Positions 62,025-64,000 of a stretch of DNA of 64,000 nucleotides are shown piece after piece. The stretch lies in the NCBI RefSeq assembly GCF_014596915.1, contig NZ_JACVWU010000012.1, positions 124,001 through 188,000 of the forward strand, read 5' to 3'. This DNA is from Streptomyces sp. TRM68416 (GTDB lineage: Bacteria > Actinomycetota > Actinomycetes > Streptomycetales > Streptomycetaceae). A model generated the notes under the pieces. The model saw only the letters and a program-made list of their open reading frames with translations. It was not told the DNA's origin and did no database searches. The position numbers and the translations under genes are program-made. The stretch's first letter is position 1. Each line of letters begins with the position of its first letter.

Positions 62025-63440
62025 GTGATCGGTAGTGGTGTGGAGGCGGAGGGGGCACGGCGGCTGCCGCAGGTGCGGGGGTTTGCCGGGTGGCCTGTGC
62101 GGGGGACGCCGAAGGAGGAGGGCAAGGCGCTGCGGGAGCGGGTTCCGCGGCGGTCGCACGACCTCCTTGATCTGGACCCCGCCCGTCCCGACGCGCTCGC
62201 CGCGGTCGAGGAGTCCAACCGCGGCCGGATTCCCGGGCTCACGCCGATACGGGTCGGCCGGATGGCGGCGACGCCGTTCGCCTTCCTGCGCGGAGCGGCG
62301 GGGCTGATGGCCCACGATCTCGCCCGCACCCCCATGACCCGCATCCCCGCCCAGCTCTGCGGCGACGCCCACGTCGCGAACTTCGGTCTGTACGGCGACG
62401 CCCGCGGCGGGCTGGTCATCGACCTGAACGACTTCGACGAGACGGTCCCCGGACCCTGGGAGTGGGACCTCAAGCGGCTGGTGGCCTCCCTGGTGCTGGC
62501 CGGCCGGGAGGCGGGCGCCGACGAGGACACCTGCCGCCAGGCGGCGCACGACGCGGCGGGGTCCTACCGGCGCACGATGCGACTGCTGGCCAAGCTGCCG
62601 GTGCTGGACGCCTGGAACGCCATCGCCGACGAGGAACTCGTCTCCCACGCCGACGCCCACGACCTGCTCGGCACCCTGGAGCGGGTCTCCGAGAAGGCGC
62701 GGTCCAACACCAGCGGGCGCTTCGCGGCGAAGTCGACGGAGCCAACCCCGGACGGCGGTCGCCGCTTCGTCGACGCCCCGCCGGTGCTGCGGCGCGTCCC
62801 GGACGCGGAGGCCGCGGCGGTCGCCGCCTCCCTGGAGGACTACGTCACCACCCTGGCCGAGGACCGGCTCCCGCTGCTCGCCCGGCACTCGGTGCACGAC
62901 GTCGCCTTCCGCGTGGTCGGCACGGGCAGCGTCGGCACCCGCTCGTACGTCGTGCTGCTGCTGGACCACCGGGGCGAGCCGCTCGTCCTGCAGGTGAAGG
63001 AGGCCCGCCCCTCCGCGCTGGTGCCGCATCTGGCGACCGCCGGGTTCGAGCCGCCGGTCGTGGAGCACGAGGGCCGGCGGGTGGTGCTGGGGCAGAAGCG
63101 CATGCAGGTCGTCAGCGACATCCTGCTGGGCTGGACGACGGTCGACGGGCGCCCCTTCCAGGTACGGCAGTTCCGCAACCGCAAGGGCAGCGTCGACCCG
63201 ACCGCCCTCGCCGCCGTCCAGATAGACGACTACGGCCGCATGACCGGCGCCCTCCTGGCCCGCGCCCACTCCCACAGCGCCGACCCACGGCTGATCGCCG
63301 GCTACTGCGGGAAGAACGAGGAGCTGGACGAGGCGATGGCGAGCTTCGCCGTCACGTACGCGGACCGTACGGAGGAGGATCACGGGGCGCTGGTGAAGGC
63401 GGTGCGGGAGGGCAGGATCGCAGCGGAAACAGGGGTGTGA
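62025..63440 (+). CDS. DUF2252 family protein
   Basis: A 471-residue cytoplasmic protein. GGGAGG lies 8 bp before GTG 62025; the frame is open further upstream without support. RVPRRSHDLLDLDPARPDAL begins the domain. MTRIPAQLCGDAHVANFGLY, then IDLNDFDETVPGPWEWDLKRL, form an aminoglycoside-kinase-like core with acidic metal-binding residues (GDAH, NDFD). RKGSVDPTALAAVQIDDYGR is near the C-terminus. The fold suggests a kinase-like ATP enzyme but the substrate is unknown. The 207-bp gap upstream has one perfect DnaA box, TTGTCCACA at 61938-61946. Confidence 0.88.
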   Translation: MIGSGVEAEGARRLPQVRGFAGWPVRGTPKEEGKALRERVPRRSHDLLDLDPARPDALAAVEESNRGRIPGLTPIRVGRMAATPFAFLRGAAGLMAHDLARTPMTRIPAQLCGDAHVANFGLYGDARGGLVIDLNDFDETVPGPWEWDLKRLVASLVLAGREAGADEDTCRQAAHDAAGSYRRTMRLLAKLPVLDAWNAIADEELVSHADAHDLLGTLERVSEKARSNTSGRFAAKSTEPTPDGGRRFVDAPPVLRRVPDAEAAAVAASLEDYVTTLAEDRLPLLARHSVHDVAFRVVGTGSVGTRSYVVLLLDHRGEPLVLQVKEARPSALVPHLATAGFEPPVVEHEGRRVVLGQKRMQVVSDILLGWTTVDGRPFQVRQFRNRKGSVDPTALAAVQIDDYGRMTGALLARAHSHSADPRLIAGYCGKNEELDEAMASFAVTYADRTEEDHGALVKAVREGRIAAETGV

Positions 63441-63445
63441 GCAGC

Positions 63446-63500
63446 GCCCCCGGAGGGGCGCGGGGAACTGCGCGATCAACCACGGCGGTGCCGCGGAGCA
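63446..63500. repeat. dispersed Streptomyces intergenic repeat with hairpin
   Basis: CGCCCCCGGAGGGGCG, then CGGGGAACTGCGCGATCAAC, after the DUF2252 gene. From general experience with Streptomyces genomes this GGGGCGCGGGGAACTGCGCG sequence is found in many intergenic places, usually at gene ends. The first part is a short terminator-like hairpin. Confidence 0.55.
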
Positions 63501-63542
63501 GCAGCGACCTGTCGTGGCACGGGCACCGCTTACGCTGGTCGG

Positions 63543-64000
63543 GTGACGACTCCGGAAGCAGAGCACTCCCCGTCGGATGCCGCGCGGCCAGAAGAGCGGC
63601 TGGAGCGGGCCGTGCGCGCGGCGGAGCAGGCCTTGATCGAGTACGAGATCGCCGTGGAGTCCTTCCGCGTCGAAGTCGAGAACTTCTCCCGGTTGCACCA
63701 CCAGAAACTCGGCCCGATGTACGCCCGCCTCGACGAGCTGGACGCGCAGATCGCCGAGGCCAGGGCCGCCCGCACCGGCGACCCGGAGGACGTCCGCAAG
63801 GCGGAGGAGGCCCGCGCGCGGGTCATGCCGATGCCGGGTGTCGAGGAGCTGTTCCACGGCTGGATGGACGGCGACGGCCTGTTCCCGGAGGCCTCGGCGA
63901 TGCTCACGGACCAGCCGGTACGGCCCCCGCAGCGGGTGCGCCCCAGCGAGGAGGCCCGCAAGCTCTACCGCGAGCTGGCCCGCAAGGCCCATCCCGACCT
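63543..64000 (+). CDS. J-domain protein, cut by window edge
   Basis: Reading from GTG 63543 without a stop to the window end, 152 complete codons. The first 110 residues are charged, likely coiled-coil helices: (M)TTPEAEHSPSDAARPEERLE and then the EQALIEYEIAVESFRVEVEN region. The final visible residues, EEARKLYRELARKAHPD, start a J domain with the HPD motif that activates DnaK (Hsp70). The J domain is therefore C-terminal rather than N-terminal. TACGCT at 63531-63536 lies 6 bp before the GTG, so the mRNA could be leaderless. The true length is unknown. Confidence 0.75.
   Translation, partial: MTTPEAEHSPSDAARPEERLERAVRAAEQALIEYEIAVESFRVEVENFSRLHHQKLGPMYARLDELDAQIAEARAARTGDPEDVRKAEEARARVMPMPGVEELFHGWMDGDGLFPEASAMLTDQPVRPPQRVRPSEEARKLYRELARKAHPD

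Overview
The window is a 64 kb piece of a Streptomyces chromosome centred on the replication origin. GC content is very high, many genes start with GTG, and the order rpmH-dnaA-oriC-dnaN-gnd-recF-DUF721-gyrB-gyrA is the one found in streptomycetes. The sortase/CrgA/PknB/PBP/FtsW/PP2C/FHA cluster near the right end matches the known layout around S. coelicolor SCO3843-SCO3856. The species cannot be named from sequence alone.

Layout. (1) 1-13.1 kb: replication core, with about twenty DnaA boxes in the dnaA-dnaN gap, followed by the gyrase genes and a DUF3566 membrane protein. (2) 13.15-24.6 kb: a complete-looking actinomycete integrative and conjugative element (AICE, pSAM2 type) in the 3' half of tRNA-Ile(GAT). 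It is bounded by perfect 48-bp repeats. It carries int, xis, a RepSA-like HUH initiator, a cytosine-methylase-like gene, small transfer and spread genes, an FtsK-like DNA pump, and a KorSA-like GntR regulator with repeated operators. Its cargo is a NERD protein, a DUF3892 protein, an XRE regulator and an ImmA-type protease. (3) 24.8-37.2 kb: accessory chromosome with a giant HTH/STAND-NTPase/WD40 protein whose coding sequence holds two perfect parS sites, an amidohydrolase-ferredoxin pair, a glycosyltransferase with a UTRA regulator, small conserved proteins, and a protein kinase with an XRE regulator. (4) 37.2-42.4 kb: tRNA-Ala(TGC), then a small protein and a STAND/NB-ARC-TPR protein that share a short glycine-rich motif suggestive of amyloid signalling, then a Uma2-type nuclease. 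The segment ends in what looks like a decayed tRNA 3' end with a related terminator. (5) 42.4-46.4 kb: a LuxR/histidine-kinase pair, a parS site that forms the centre of a 42-bp perfect palindrome, and a DUF5324 gene. (6) 46.6-61.2 kb: peptidyl-prolyl isomerase, rhomboid protease, a second cluster of DnaA boxes, crgA, DUF881, three class E sortases around pabA, then pknB-pbpA-ftsW-pstP-fhaB-fhaA. (7) 61.7-64 kb: tRNA-Leu(CAG), a DUF2252 protein and the start of a J-domain protein.

How the parts fit. The host genes are replication initiation, chromosome organisation and division control. DnaA boxes occur in oriC, in the dnaA promoter and near 48.2 kb. Exact parS sites at 28.1 and 45.6 kb, and a one-mismatch site at 49.9 kb, would load ParB around the origin. 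The right-hand cluster joins cell-wall synthesis (PbpA, FtsW/RodA), its Ser/Thr phosphorylation control (PknB, PP2C, FHA proteins) and surface-protein anchoring (sortases). The accessory genes are a conjugative element and two STAND-type NTPase loci, one of which lies in a tRNA-bounded segment.
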